Positions 49,921-61,976 of a stretch of 64,000 nucleotides of DNA are shown here, one piece after another. The position numbers were made by a program, and so were the translations under genes. Numbering within the stretch: position 1 is the first letter of the stretch; the number at the start of each line of letters is the position of its first letter. The DNA is from Udeniomyces pyricola (taxonomy: Eukaryota > Basidiomycota > Tremellomycetes > Cystofilobasidiales > Mrakiaceae), in contig BCIK01000013.1 in NCBI GenBank assembly GCA_039545295.1, positions 682,001-746,000 on the forward strand. Direction: 5' to 3'. The notes below the pieces were generated by a model that made no database searches, was not told the DNA's origin, and saw nothing but the letters and a program-made list of their open reading frames with translations.

Positions 49921-51981
49921 TTAAAACGTCGACCACGAGCACTGTCTTTCCTCACTTGGCGTAAAGACGGGCATGTCCTTTAGCTCGTCCGGCAGTTTCT
50001 GTTTCCACCCTTCAAGTTGTTCGTCGTGGCCCTCCTTGCCATCGACGATACTGCCCTCCCGACTGCCCGGTCGCGAGATGGAGCTCGCACGAGATTGGCT
50101 TCCGCCACCTCGGGTGACGACATGGTGAACCCTCGGATCAAGCGTGCCACGAGGATTTCGAGGGTACGCAAGAGGGAAGTCAGCGAGGGGACCATCCATC
50201 CAAGGTTGGTGTGGCTCTGCCGGCGAGGTTGGTGGGCGACGGGATGATGCCGAGTTTGGCAAGTACAGTGAGGAGGAAGGGGAAGGGTGTGCGGAACTCA
50301 ATCGAGGAGAGGCATGCGAGAGCCGTGGTGACAGGTTCGTCGGTGGGTGCGAGAGGCCAGCGGAGGGCAGACGACTGCGAAGGGATGGCGAGGATGCGCG
50401 CGTCGAGGTCGTCGTGCGCGTGAGAGAAGACCGGCGAGAAAGAGTGCGAACGTTACCGCCACTAGTCGAGGTAGGGAGAAGCGAGGTTAACGTAGCCTTG
50501 CACTCGATGCAAACACGAGATTCAATCTTGGTCGTATGAACCGGTCGAGAGGAGCTACCGCCAGGCGTGACGGCACCAGAGGAGGATGGAGGTGAAGACT
50601 GAGGCGTTGAGGGAGACGAGGTCATGGACGGGAAAGTGGATAGGGTCGGTGAGAGCGAGCCGATGAGTGAGGTGAGAGGCGGTGCCGGGTAGAGGAGAGG
50701 ATGGGTTTGAGACGAGCATTGGGCGCAAAAGATCTGCCCACACCTGCCAATGGATGAATGACACGAGGAAAGAAAGGATAAAGTGGAGGGGCAACGGAGA
50801 CCAAAATGGTTTGTGTCAGTTAGCAAGCGACGTGGATATTTGGACTGTCTTGGGAGAGCGCGCCAACGGGTGGGCGGGCGTGCGACGGAATTGAGCGGGC
50901 AGAGCGGAGAAAGAGAGTGGAAACCAGGGCGTGGCGATGCGGGGAAGAAGGGGGGAAAGAACACGAGAAAGAGGCGAATTGGGTCCGACGGGTGCTGTTA
51001 CGCGTGGAGGGAACCTTGATGTTGGAGCTCGTCGGGCGCAGGGCGAGGGTTGCCAGCGAGCGAGACATGGTGGAACGGGAGGGGGTCGGCCACTACTGCA
51101 AGGAGAAGCCCGTCCACTGATGCGATTGCACGCCTTGACGATACTATTTAGTCAAGCAAGGACTCACTTGCGACAATGGTGCTTGCGCTGCATTTTGAGC
51201 AGATTGAATTTGGTCTCGCATCCCTCCCGGTCGCACGTCTCGGCGTCAGCGTCGTCTTTCCAGAGGTCCTTGCGAAGCGCTGCGAGGGGATCCTCAAGGA
51301 TTGAGACAGCCGATGGATAGAAGTCACCCGGCGAGAGCAAGCTTTCGACCGTGGCTGGAGGTAGGGTGATGTGGAGCAGGTTGGGATGTTTCCTTTCTGA
51401 GAAGCCGGACGAGGATGGCGAGGACGAGGTCGAGGCCGAGGTGGACGGGCCGGCTGGGTTGAGCGAGTCATCGTTCAGGCTGGAGGAGATGGTCGACGCG
51501 GGCGAGCCTTGTTGGTTGAGGCAGGAGTGCAGGAGGAGAGCAAGCCAAGATATTGGATGTCAGCCATGGATGCGTGCAAGGCCGATAGGGATGAAGAAAG
51601 GGAGGAGACAGCAGGAATGCAGAAGAGAAAGCTGAAGCGAATCGGAGAGCCGGCATTATAGAAGGAAAGAGGCCTTGAGCTTGATCGATCATGCGTTTGT
51701 TCCTCCCCTCTGCCTCTTTGGCTCTCTGTCTCTATGGCTCTCTCCCTTGGCCCACCCATATCGACAGCCACCAATCAACACTCACTCGACCTCGGAGTCG
51801 ACTGCTGGCCCTCTTGGAGCTGACGAGCTCGACGACGGCGTTTGTCCTCGCGGCTGCCCTCCTCAGGCGCGACGGCCCTCGCACCGGCACGCTGCTCCTC
51901 CTTTGTGGAGGCGGCGTGGGCGTCAATCTTGTGGTCTTGCGGGCTGAGCGTGTCGGGCTTGGTGCCCTGGAGCATGCACAT
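49921..51981 (-). CDS. FYVE zinc-finger protein with interrupted finger, 452 aa
   Basis: Three exons, 51981-51786, 51507-51168 and 50743-49921. The FYVE signature is explicit: W-x-x-D (WKDD, Trp148), Cys157 and Cys162, the basic patch QRKHHCRKCG (Cys177, Cys180), then IFCAQCS (Cys185, Cys188). The final pair VCIEC (Cys257, Cys260) comes 68 residues later, whereas it normally follows within about 20. The inserted segment is Ser/Pro/Thr-rich. FYVE domains bind phosphatidylinositol 3-phosphate on endosomes, so a role in endosomal or vacuolar traffic is inferred. There is no VHS, kinase or RING domain, so it is not Vps27 or Fab1. The N-terminus is a charged coil (KEEQRAGARAVAPEEG, then KRRRRAR), and the C-terminus is disordered and Ser/Arg-rich. 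An intron splits the finger inside CRKCG. The first ATG was used; a second Met two codons later is equally possible. Confidence 0.85.
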
Positions 51982-53784
51982 GGTGTTGCTTGTTGGGTTA
52001 GGGATGAGATGGATGGATGGGTGGATGAACGGACAGATGCGAGAAAAGGATGGCGAGGGTGGGGCAAGATGGGATGGGATAAGAGGCGTTACAAAAGAAG
52101 GGGGGGGGGGAAGGTCAAAGGAGGGTGGTTGAGGAGGAGAGGAGGCAGCAGGCGCCTAGGCAAGGTGCAAGGGGCAGACAGCGTAGACGTGACAGCTGCT
52201 TTACTATTAGCTCAGATCTCAGAGCTTGGCTTAATACGAGCCACGGAGGCAAGAGTCCACCCACACAGAATCATCGAGCCCATCGGTCTCCGTGCTTGCC
52301 CGTGCATTCATGGATTTCGATCGAGATCGGCCGCAGGCGAATTATTGGGCATCATATATTATATATCATACATATCATAGGCCACACCAGTCCTACGGTC
52401 TCTGCCGGCGATGCTCGATGCTCGCCCGAGCCCCTCCGGCTCGCAGTTTCCCCGAAGGAACACACATATATCATCCCATCTCGATATATTATTCATCGTG
52501 ATTGTTGTAACGAATGTAAGCCAAACACATCATCATGTCATTCTGTTACAGTCTCCAGCCATTCATTCATTCATCCATCCATCGACCATCCATGGTAAAT
52601 ATATCCAGGCACCACTCTGGCTGCACCTCAATCGCCACGTGATCACATCAAGTTCGATGCTCGTATAACTGATGTACATGAGCTATATCTGATCCGTGCT
52701 TAGCGGTATATATGCTCGACCGGCCGGCCGGACTGCGTCAGGGGTAGCTGATGCTGGCCGCTGTGGTCATGTCCATGGCCGGCTGTCAGAGGTGTATCGA
52801 TGTATCTTCATGAGAATACCATGACAACCACATCAGCCTCGAGGTTCCAGAGAGCGACGAGTGTTTCCAAGGTTTGCCTACTAGATATACTGCCAAGGTG
52901 AGCTCTTCACAACTTGCATCATCAATCCCCACGGATCTCGGCGCTTGGTATATGGTAGCTGCTATCAGCGCTCAACTAATCCCCCTATTTTGCCCCTGCG
53001 TTCCGTCGTACTGCACCTCGGTCCCCAGCAATCGACAGAACCAATCCCTCCAAAAAAAAAATGATAAAAAATATTCGATACACAGTGCAGTACACTGACG
53101 TCTAACGTATAACGCATAACGCCCGTCTCTCTTGTTTATTGATTCTTCTTGTTTTTGTTTGCTTTGAGATCGAGAAAGAGACATCCTGCCAGCATCTGGT
53201 CCCTCCCGACGGCAACACCGGAGGGAAGTGTCGCAGCTGACATTGGGCGCCAGCAGCTGTAGCTAGCAGCTGATAGACCGTACCTCTCGAATGCATTCCC
53301 TCGCCGCCATTTTCAACTGATCAACAAGGTCAACAGGCGATCAGTCCGATCCTGAACGACGATACATGGCTTCGGTCCATGCAAATCTGCACCTGTGAGG
53401 TCGGGGCATACGATCAGATCGTCCGACACTAGAAACCAGGGCGGATTAGGAGATGGTTGATGAATATATCGAGCTCCTATATGACATGATATACAGTACA
53501 CTCCTTGATCTGCTGTCTGAGAGCCTCGATCGTTCTGAAAGCGTCGTGATGAGAGGTTACGGATGGTGTGCATGTGCGCTGGACGTCGGTCATGTGGTGA
53601 TGAATTATTTTATCAAGCAGTCGATTAAAATCGATCATACAAGTCAACTATCCGTACATCCGGCCGGCATGGCTGATCATAAATCATGCATGATTCATGC
53701 GCTCATGCAAGCTGATGCATATTCCATCTGTCACTGGCTCGCGCTACTGATCTACCACTTCGTCACAGTAACTCGCTTTCCATC
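51982..53784. other. Divergent spacer, no gene seen
   Basis: About 1.8 kb between the FYVE gene start (-) and the SDS22 start (+). It is GA/CT-rich next to the FYVE gene and AT-richer with tata and catg words in the middle. A CGGCCGGCCG word lies at about 52721-52730, and CATTCAT/CATC runs near 52560-52585. Short ORFs have no recognisable content. Likely both promoters. Confidence 0.55.
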
Positions 53785-55717
53785 ATGTCTCCTCCTCGCC
53801 CTTCGATTCTCCTTCCCACCCCTTCGGGACCTCAACCGGGTATCACCCCTCAACCGATCACCACCTCCGCTAGCCCTACCGAACCTCCCTCTCCTTTATC
53901 TGACGACACCACCACCATCACCACAACCAAACCCAAGGCCCGTCTTGCCGAACCCGAGATTGTCTACCTTCCCGCAGAGCCTGCGCCATATGCGTCTGAC
54001 GACGAAAGCGAAGCTGGCGAGGAGGACGATGGGGAGCATGAGGGTGAAGTCCTCGGGGAGGATGGGCAACCTAAAGCGAGAGGAATGCTTCGCAACCTGG
54101 ACGACGACACCGATGTTCGTGCTCGCATCCTTTGTTGATCCGTCCCGTTGGACAGTCGTCGTGACCCTTGCTTGACGCTCTTCAATATGATCCATCTATT
54201 CACGTCCCTTTTGACACCATAGGATCTCGAACTCACCCATCTCCAGCTGACAGATGAACTCCTGAGCTCGCTCTCCCTTCCCCGGTTCGGGCCCAGCCTC
54301 AAGCGGTTGTGTCTTCGTCAGAACCGACTGACTCAAGTCGATCCAGCCGTGTTTAGCAAACTGGACCAGCTAGAGGAACTCGACTTTTACGACAACCGAA
54401 TCGGCGTTCTTGGTGGATTTGAGCACTGTGAACAGCTCAAGTGCGTTGTCTAATTGACCTTCAGTCCCCAGCATGATCCTCAAGACCTGCGACGATGGAT
54501 GGATTGACTGATGCATCCATATACGCTCGGCTTTCATCCTTCTTGTCTCCAATCCTCTCGACTTATTCTCATAGAACCCTGGACTTTTCTTTTAATCTCA
54601 TCCGAACCCTTTGCCCGACTCCACCCGCGACTATCTCGACTCTCAATGACACCGATGAGGTCCCCGAACCTATCACGGCCGATGACGAGGCCGAACAACC
54701 AGATTCGCCCTCTCCTACATGCAGTTCCATCTACNCCCCGCCTCTCTCGCACCTCAAGCATCTCGAAACTGTATACTTCATTCAAAACAAAATCTCGCTT
54801 ATCCAAGGACTGGACGACTTAGGAAATTCGCTCCGAAGCCTTGAGCTCGGCGGGAACCGGATCAGGGAGATTCGAGGGCTAGACAAGCTAGTGAATCTCG
54901 AGGAACTTTGGCTGGGCAAGAACAAGATCAGGTCGCTCGAGGTCCGTAGGTAATGGATGACTCTGTCCACATCACATCTGGTTGGAAGGAGACGTGCTCC
55001 AGTCCGAGGAATCGATTCGGACAACCCCTGGCTACTCCCTTGTGCTCAGTTTCCAGAATCTCACTCATACGTCCATCTACCCTCTTCCCAATTTCATACC
55101 CTGAACATCGTCCTCGCAGGGTCTCCCCTCTCTCCCTAAGCTTAAGATTCTCTCAATTCAGTCGAACCGGCTGACGTCTCTCCCAATCGAGACGCTCCGA
55201 CTCCTTCCTGCCTTGGAGGAAATATATTTGAGCCATAATGGGCTACCCCGTATCGAGGGACTCTCGGAGTGCAAGCAATTACGTGTCCTCGACATTGGTA
55301 ACAACATGGTTGAGAAGATTGAAGGGATCGAGGGTTTGGATTTGCTGGAAGAATTCTGGGTAAGCCTTTTTTTTTATGCTCGCGTAGTTGACTTGTGAGC
55401 GACCAAGCATGCGTTATGGGCTGGTCCACACCTCCCGTCACTTGCAGGATTTGAACATTAAGCTGCCTGTTGGTCTTCTTCTTTTCATCGATCTTCTATT
55501 CTTTCTATCTCGGTCGACAACTTTCCTCTTGCCCCAGGCGAACCACAACAAAATCCCAACCCTCCATTCGATTGCGAACCTCGCCAATCACGCTCATCTT
55601 GAGACTGTCTACCTCGAGGGTAACCCATGCGAGAGAAACGATCGATCCGGCTACAGGCGCAAAGTCATTTTGTCGTTGCCTCAACTTAAACAGGTCGACG
55701 CGACATTTGTTAGATGA
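53785..55717 (+). CDS. SDS22: Protein phosphatase 1 regulatory subunit Sds22, 444 aa
   Basis: Five exons, 53785-54114, 54223-54440, 54575-54941, 55120-55359 and 55540-55717. Sds22 is a leucine-rich-repeat protein that binds the PP1 catalytic subunit and controls its nuclear localisation and mitotic activity. SDS22-type repeats are visible throughout: LKRLCLRQNRLTQV, LEELDFYDNRIGVLGG, LETVYFIQNKISLIQG, LRSLELGGNRIREIRG, LEELWLGKNKIRSLEG, LKILSIQSNRLTSLP, LEEIYLSHNGLPRIEG and LRVLDIGNNMVEKIEG. The LRR-cap follows in LETVYLEGNPCER...RKVILSLPQLKQVDA. The about 110-residue N-terminal extension is Pro/acid-rich. After LDFSFNLIRTL an acidic Ser/Pro insert of about 45 residues separates two repeats. 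An N at 54735 leaves one residue in the insert undefined. Introns tend to fall at repeat boundaries. Confidence 0.94.
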
Positions 55718-56288
55718 GAGAAGACCGAAATCGCTTGCGAGTCAGAGATTGGCGAAGGGGATCGAGGTTGGGAACGGTTGTACGTAGGGGGTATATTTCA
55801 AGAATGTTGGAGACGATGACGCACGGATTGATATCGACAACGAATATAGTGGTCATCTTGAAGTGTCAAAGACCATGCATGCAGAGATACAGTGAGATTG
55901 CGTAGGTAATTATATGGACCGAATTGATACGATATGAACAGGCTGCAAGATGCAGTCACGCGTCATAGCTAACTGAGACTCATGAGGAAGGCTTAGCTTG
56001 CGCCGGGCCAATATGTATATGTCAGACACGACGTCAAACAAGATGGAGAGCGGGCGATGATTGATCCATTAATCCATTGATCCATTGAAGAATAATCGCA
56101 AAAGAAAGGGAATCATGATTATTTATCAAGGCGTCGACAAGCGTCGACAAGCGTCGACCGCCCGCTTGTGTGATCAATCTCTGTGTTTCTCTTTCTCTCT
56201 CTCTCTCGCCTAGCGTTCGCTCCCCCTCCTCCTCTTCCTCCTCCTCTTCCTCCTCCTCGCCTCCTCAATTCCATCCTGGCATCGTAAC
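55718..56288. other. Tandem spacer/promoter of the R3H-SUZ gene
   Basis: 571 bp between the SDS22 stop and the next start on the same strand. It has imperfect direct repeats (ATCCATTGATCCATT-like, about 56061-56088), a 10-bp tandem repeat (56131-56158), then a CTC/TCC-rich leader up to the ATG at 56289. No gene seen. Confidence 0.6.
56131..56158. repeat. 10-bp tandem repeat, three units
   Basis: GCGTCGACAA twice followed by GCGTCGAC, each carrying a SalI-type palindrome GTCGAC. It lies about 130 bp upstream of the R3H-SUZ start and could be a binding-site array. Confidence 0.8.
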
Positions 56289-59200
56289 ATGGACGCCTCG
56301 GGATCCGGTCAGTCGCGCTTCTTCTCCGTCGTGTCACCGCTGAGAAACCAATCTTTGAGAGAATGACGAGTCTTCTCAACCGTCACGTCGGACATGGGCT
56401 CGAACGATTGGCCCATCCATTCCATCACGGCTCGCTCATCTCGTTTCCTTGATGGTTGCTTGCCCTCCTACTTGCATGTTGCTGGCTCCCCGGTCTTCCT
56501 CAGATCCGTCGCGCACACTCTCTCAGGCACCAATCTCTGCAAACTCACCCACTACGAGCTGTACGCCGCGCGCCGTTCACGCCTCCTTGGAAGTCACCGC
56601 CGAATCAGCTATCGGCCAACAACGCCCTCCAGGTTCCAACCCTCTGCCCATGGAGATCACCGCGTCGCAAGTCTCATCGTTACCTGGCCCTACCGAGGCT
56701 TCTCAATCCAAAGTACCCACCTCAACTCATAACCAGCCGAGCAGTGCCGTGCTTGAGTCCAACGCCGATGATGGACGGAACCCTGCGGCCATCACTTGCC
56801 ATAGCAGTATTCACACCAACGATGGCAGCAGCAGCTCCCGGCATGCCAGAACGCTCGCAAGCCCAACGCCCTCCTCCCCTTCGGTCTCAGGATCAATGTC
56901 AGGGGATGACAACTTTCGGCCTGGCGGAAGGCCCTCGTCGGTGTCATCCGTACGCCCGCCCGTCGGACAGCATCGACCCACCGCTTCGCCCGTGCCTTCA
57001 ACGTCGTCCGATCCAATTCTACCTCCTTCTTCCCATCTCGTCTCATCACCCGACCAACCCCAAGGCTCATCCACACCTTCAAACCTTGTCACAATCCGAC
57101 CGACATCTCCGTCGGCCAGCTCAAGCACGACGACATCCTCTCAGAATCCGACATCGCACCCAGCATCAGTCGTTGCCTTCTCCTCACTGCCATCCTCGCC
57201 CACGTCTAGCTCTATTGCTGTGCCAGTCCCAACGCCTCTCCCTGCCATCTCCATCCTTTCCAACTCAAACGCGACGGGTTCGGGCTTGGCAAGTTCCGTT
57301 ATTGGCCTTCAACACGGCTACGTCGGTCCCGTCAGTGACAATATCGTCGATGCTCAGCTCGTCGAGGCACTCAAGGGCAAAGACCGATTGTTCGTACTCC
57401 GCATGGGTGAGGAGATGGATGGACTGGTCGTCAACCCAACGTGAGTCAGCAGTTTTGCAAGTGCTTCTCTCACAACCGACGCGCCCAGGAAGTCTCGGCT
57501 ATCATGCGTTTCAAGACTGATAGACTTTCCTGTCACGGCTCTGCATCTTCCAAATCTTTATGTCTCTCTTCTCGTAGTCGGGCTCCTCTCATTTTCTCGC
57601 CTCCCACATCGTTTCAACGCTTGATTGTGTACCGTTGCGCTCAATATCTTGGCCTCCAGACCTCAAATGAGGGCTCGAGTAAGGCCATCGTCGTCCGAGG
57701 CGTGCCAAGCGAAGCTAACGGTGATATTGACACCAAGGGGTGAGTTCTGTACTCCTTCTGTATGGATCTAACTCCTTGCATTTGTCAGCTGCAGCGTTGA
57801 CATGTGCGTCGCTTCGTTCCGTTGTCGCTCTTGACCAAAGCCCTCACAAACGAATAGCCGATATTGTGCCGTCTGTGCCGTCGCCTTCAAATCCAACATT
57901 CAAGCTCATGGTGCGCAACCGTCCGTCTTCACATCCTGATCATCGACATACCTCCTCCTCGCGCGGCAATTCGACTTCAGGTGGTTCAGACTCGGACTCA
58001 ACGGGTACCGGACCTGGGTCTCGGCGCAAAAAGAAGACGTACGAGGAACGGCAGCAAGAGTACGAAGAAGCGCGCTCGCGAATCTTCAGCCCTACCGCAG
58101 TAGGCTCAGTCTCAACCAACAGTGCAGAGGGAAGCGCTGGGGAAGTCAACGCTGGGGAGAAGAAGCTGGAGGGATCGAGTGGTGCTGCATCAAACAAACA
58201 GTCTGACAGCACGACAGCTAGAGGCAAAGCCAAAGGAAAGACGTTTGTCCAGCCTCAGGCTAACGATGGCAGTCGACAGACTTCACGATCGAGGTCCTCG
58301 TCTTCTTCCTCGACCGATTCAGTCCCGGTTGTGTTCATTGCGCCATCGACGGCTTCGCGTTACCCCCAGACCATCACCGCTCCCCTTGCTCTGCGCCCAT
58401 CTGCGCCCGAATTTGACCCTTCATCGCCCTACCTGAGCCAACAACCGCAGCAACAGCACTCTTATCTCGCTTCTCACACCACTACTCGACCGTTCATCCC
58501 CTCGGGTCGTCATCAACCCGTCCGACCACAAAGCCATCGCTCGCAACAAAAGAAGTCTTCCCACTCGATGGATGGCTCGTCATCTTCGTCCTCTTCGCCT
58601 CACCTAGTGGGGCCCCGCGAATCAGCTGGAGGGTCGTTTGTGCATCGAGCGAACAATGCCGCTCATCAGTCTCAGCATCCGGCCGCACTGGGATACAACT
58701 CGTCTGCCTCTCAGCACCATCAGCAACACCCTCAGCAGCGTCATCATCAACATCACCCGAGTCATTATTATCCCAGTCCATTTCCTCCTAATCAGCCACA
58801 GACGTATCAGCAGCCTTACGCCCATCAACTGCATCCGCCCCATCCACAGCTAGCGTACATCCAACCGTCCGACGGGTCCCAACCTCTGCAGGCGTATGTT
58901 TTTGTTCCAAATCCGCAGCCATCTAGTTCGTATGACGTCAATGCGTCGACGCTTTCCTCCGTGGGGACGACCACAACGCCAGCGTATCATCGATCAAGTC
59001 AAACCACCGCGTACGCAGCCCAGTCGTTCCCATCATCGCCGCATCATCAATCGGCAGTCCCGTCCGCACCTTATCCGTCTCAACAACATCAGCAATCGTA
59101 TCATCAGCAGCCTTACGCTACAGGCTTTAACCCGTACTCGCGCCCATCTGGAGCAAACTCGGCCCCTCCATTTCCTCACCCGGCCGCTTCTGCGTCTCCT

Positions 59201-61300
59201 CACCCCCCTTACCTCCATCAAGGAGCTCCGTCTCATTTCTCCTCCCCCTCACATCATCAGCCACCAACCCAGGCGAGCCCGCCCTATCCCCCGTACCAAC
59301 AACAAACACAACCGCCGCCGGCACACCCTCATATCCTGCAAACGCATCCGTCGTATTCATCGAGCTCGAGCTCAGTCTATACGGTCAGTAGCGCGAGTTT
59401 GGCGGGCGGAGGAGACGTGGGAACAGGGTCAAGTCGACCGGCAAGCCGAGGAAGCGGTAGTAGCGGGAGATTGAGTTTTGGGACGAGCGGAGGAGGAGCA
59501 GGAAGCGCCGTGTCGAGTGGGTTGAGGCAAGGGGGCTGGAATGCTGTGAACGGAGCTGGTGGAGGAATCTCGCATTCTGCCTCAGCAACTAAAATTCGAA
59601 GAGGCTCAACCTCGTTGGAACGACCTGTTTCTCCGGTAAGGGTTGTTTCCCCCTATATTCTCATTCTCAAGTGCCCATCAGACGGCGTCGCTCACATCTA
59701 CTTCTTTCCGTTCTTTCGTTGCGGTGTACCTGCATCTAACGCTCTGCGCTCGCTTGTTTAGAGCGAGAGTACAACGAGTTTCTCCAGTCGAGCTAGCCAA
59801 CTTGCTCACATCCCCCCGCCTAAGGATCATCCTCTTCCAGCCCGGCCTGATTGGAGTGTCGGCAATCAACGTAAGTATACATGACCCCGCTACGCGCTCA
59901 CATCGATGATATCCACGCTCAAGATTGTTACTATGATTTCACGTTTGCTGACCCTCTTGCCTCCCCCCCCCCCAAATTCGTTTGCTTTTCTTTTCCTTTC
60001 CACACTCTGTGGTTCGTGTAGAGTTTACTCTGACTCGTCCAGAGCCTCTTCCGGTTTCTTCGCTCACGCTATCCTCTTCAAGTGGTGTCGGCGGTAGTGA
60101 CGGAATCTTATCGGCGACATCCAGCACCTCTGCTTCGAGGCTACTGGGCCTCACCAGTCACGACTTTCCGCCGCTGGCGGGTATGAAAGCAGACGATGGA
60201 GGAACAAGAAGCATGAGCGATCGAGTGGAGGGTAACGATGGTAGAACGGTTTGGGAAAGTGGACGAGCGGGAGCGATGAGGCATCCGGGCAATGGGACGC
60301 GAGGGAGCGAGTCCGGTGCGTCAACGCCTTCTTGCTATGGCCGCTCGCAAGAGCGACGCTCTTCTTCCCATCATCTTGGCTCTGAACTGAGTACTGATGT
60401 CAAGTGTCTCCTTTGTCATGTTAATTACTTTGTCTAATCCAACCCAGTCCACGCTTCAGTCCCTGTTACTGCCTCCACACACGACGACTCATTCGCCCCG
60501 TTTCAAACGCAGCATCCACACGCGCCCTTTTCCTATGCGCCTTCGTCATCATCGGCATCAACTGCGCCTTCTTCGGCCTCCTTACCTTTTCACGGAGGGT
60601 GAGTGATTATTTAGTCCCTTTTCGTGCCTCGATAACCAACCAGTTTCTGTGTGGACCCTTGTCGCTCAAAATATCATGTTTTGCTCTTCTTGCGTTGTCA
60701 TCCACTTCCCATTTGTGCTCTTTCTATATTTTCTTCTTCTCTCTGTTCTTAATACCAATATGTTTCCATGGCGTCGACAGACCCCATCGCCCCTATTCTT
60801 CCCACCCGGCATCATTCGAGACCACCGAGGACGATAGCCAAGACCCCGATTTCGACCCAGCCCATCGAACTTCTTTACGCCGACCGCACAATTCATCCTC
60901 GATCAACGGCCAGAATGCCATCTCTACTTCGATCGCAAAGAAGCCCAAAGCCCTTTTCGACCCTTCTTCCCCGTCTTCCTCTGGAAACGTTACCGCCGCC
61001 GTTCGTCGTGCGGGCGCCGCGGCATCGGTGCCACTACTCGCGCCATCTGCGTCAGCGACGACGAGCTCGGTGACCTTGAGCCAAGAAGAACTTGCGGGTA
61101 TCGAAGCGAGGCTAAAGATGGTCAGTATGGGACTGAGGGAGAGCTTTGGGACCAACATCGTTGTAGGCAGTGGAGGGGACGAAGAAGTCACGAGGGATAG
61201 CGGAGATGGCGGTTCCACGATGGCAGCAGGGGCGGCCAGATCGTCAGCCCAGAGTTATTCGTCTGCGGTGTTGTCGACGGCAGCGTCTTCTTCGTTTTGA
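56289..61300 (+). CDS. R3H-SUZ domain RNA-binding protein with Gln/His-rich region, 1328 aa
   Basis: Eight exons: 56289-56307, 56504-57440, 57578-57739, 57841-59635, 59762-59870, 60022-60315, 60448-60598 and 60781-61300. Residues about 290-365 form an R3H domain (VDAQLVEALKGKDRLF..., FSPPTSFQRLIVYRCAQYLGL). Residues about 394-457 form a SUZ-like segment (FKLMVRNRP, then KKKTYEERQQEYEEARSRIF). This pairing is the architecture of R3HDM1/2, ARPP21/Encore and fungal homologues, which bind single-stranded RNA and act in mRNA control. The R3H His position is Tyr here (R333-LIV-Y337). The C-terminal 850 residues are Ser/Pro/Gln/His-rich and disordered, with Tyr/Gln/His stretches (about 560-870) of prion-like composition. 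Exon 1 encodes only six residues plus one base. The exon-4 acceptor (CAAAG) is the only phase-compatible one and is slightly weak. Confidence 0.85.
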
Positions 61301-61976
61301 TGGGCCAAACGACGAAGCCAGGTGAAGAATTGAGGTAGAAGGGATCCGAGGATAGAAGTCATGAGAATCGTTAGTCAGAAATCTCATGGAACTGAACACA
61401 CAGCTCCTGTCTGTACCGAGGTGCTATGTATGCCGAACTTTGTTATATGCCTTTTGGCTGCTTTTGGCCTTCGTACCAGTATCTCTGCATTGTTCTATCT
61501 AATTGTCTTTTGCAACACAATACAAAACAAAACAGAACGAAACTTTGAAACCTCCTTCTGCCGCTCTCCAGCTTGTCGTGACATATATCTTCTACCTTGA
61601 TACCTATCATCATGTCTATGCTGCTTCTCCCATTTCTTCGCCCCTTAGTGATACACTTTCTTTTCTTCATACTTCCTACATGCCCTGCTGAGCTTTACTT
61701 TACTTTTTCAAGTTTTTGTGTGCTCTTGGTCTGTGCATTTTTTCTATCATGACTTTGCGTCTGGGAATTTGTTCTTTGCGTTGGACTTCGGGATGTATAC
61801 TCCGTCTCCAGTATCACGTTCCCAGCGTTCGGTCGGCACAGCAATCATCAAGGGAAGAGAAAGCGAAAACAGGTGAACGCAACATACGTAAGATGAATGT
61901 CAGGGCAGCGAGGACAAACGAATAGCTCCCTGATAGGCTATACAACATCGATACAAAACAAACGCTCGGAACATCC
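61301..61976. other. Convergent spacer
   Basis: 676 bp between two stop codons. AT-rich with T-rich 3'-UTR-like sequence. Short frames have no motif. Nothing further seen. Confidence 0.6.

Noticed and set aside
56456..57520. 354-aa plus-strand open frame
   Set aside because: Shadow frame of R3H-SUZ exon 2, Arg/Pro/Leu-rich and without continuity to the R3H motif.
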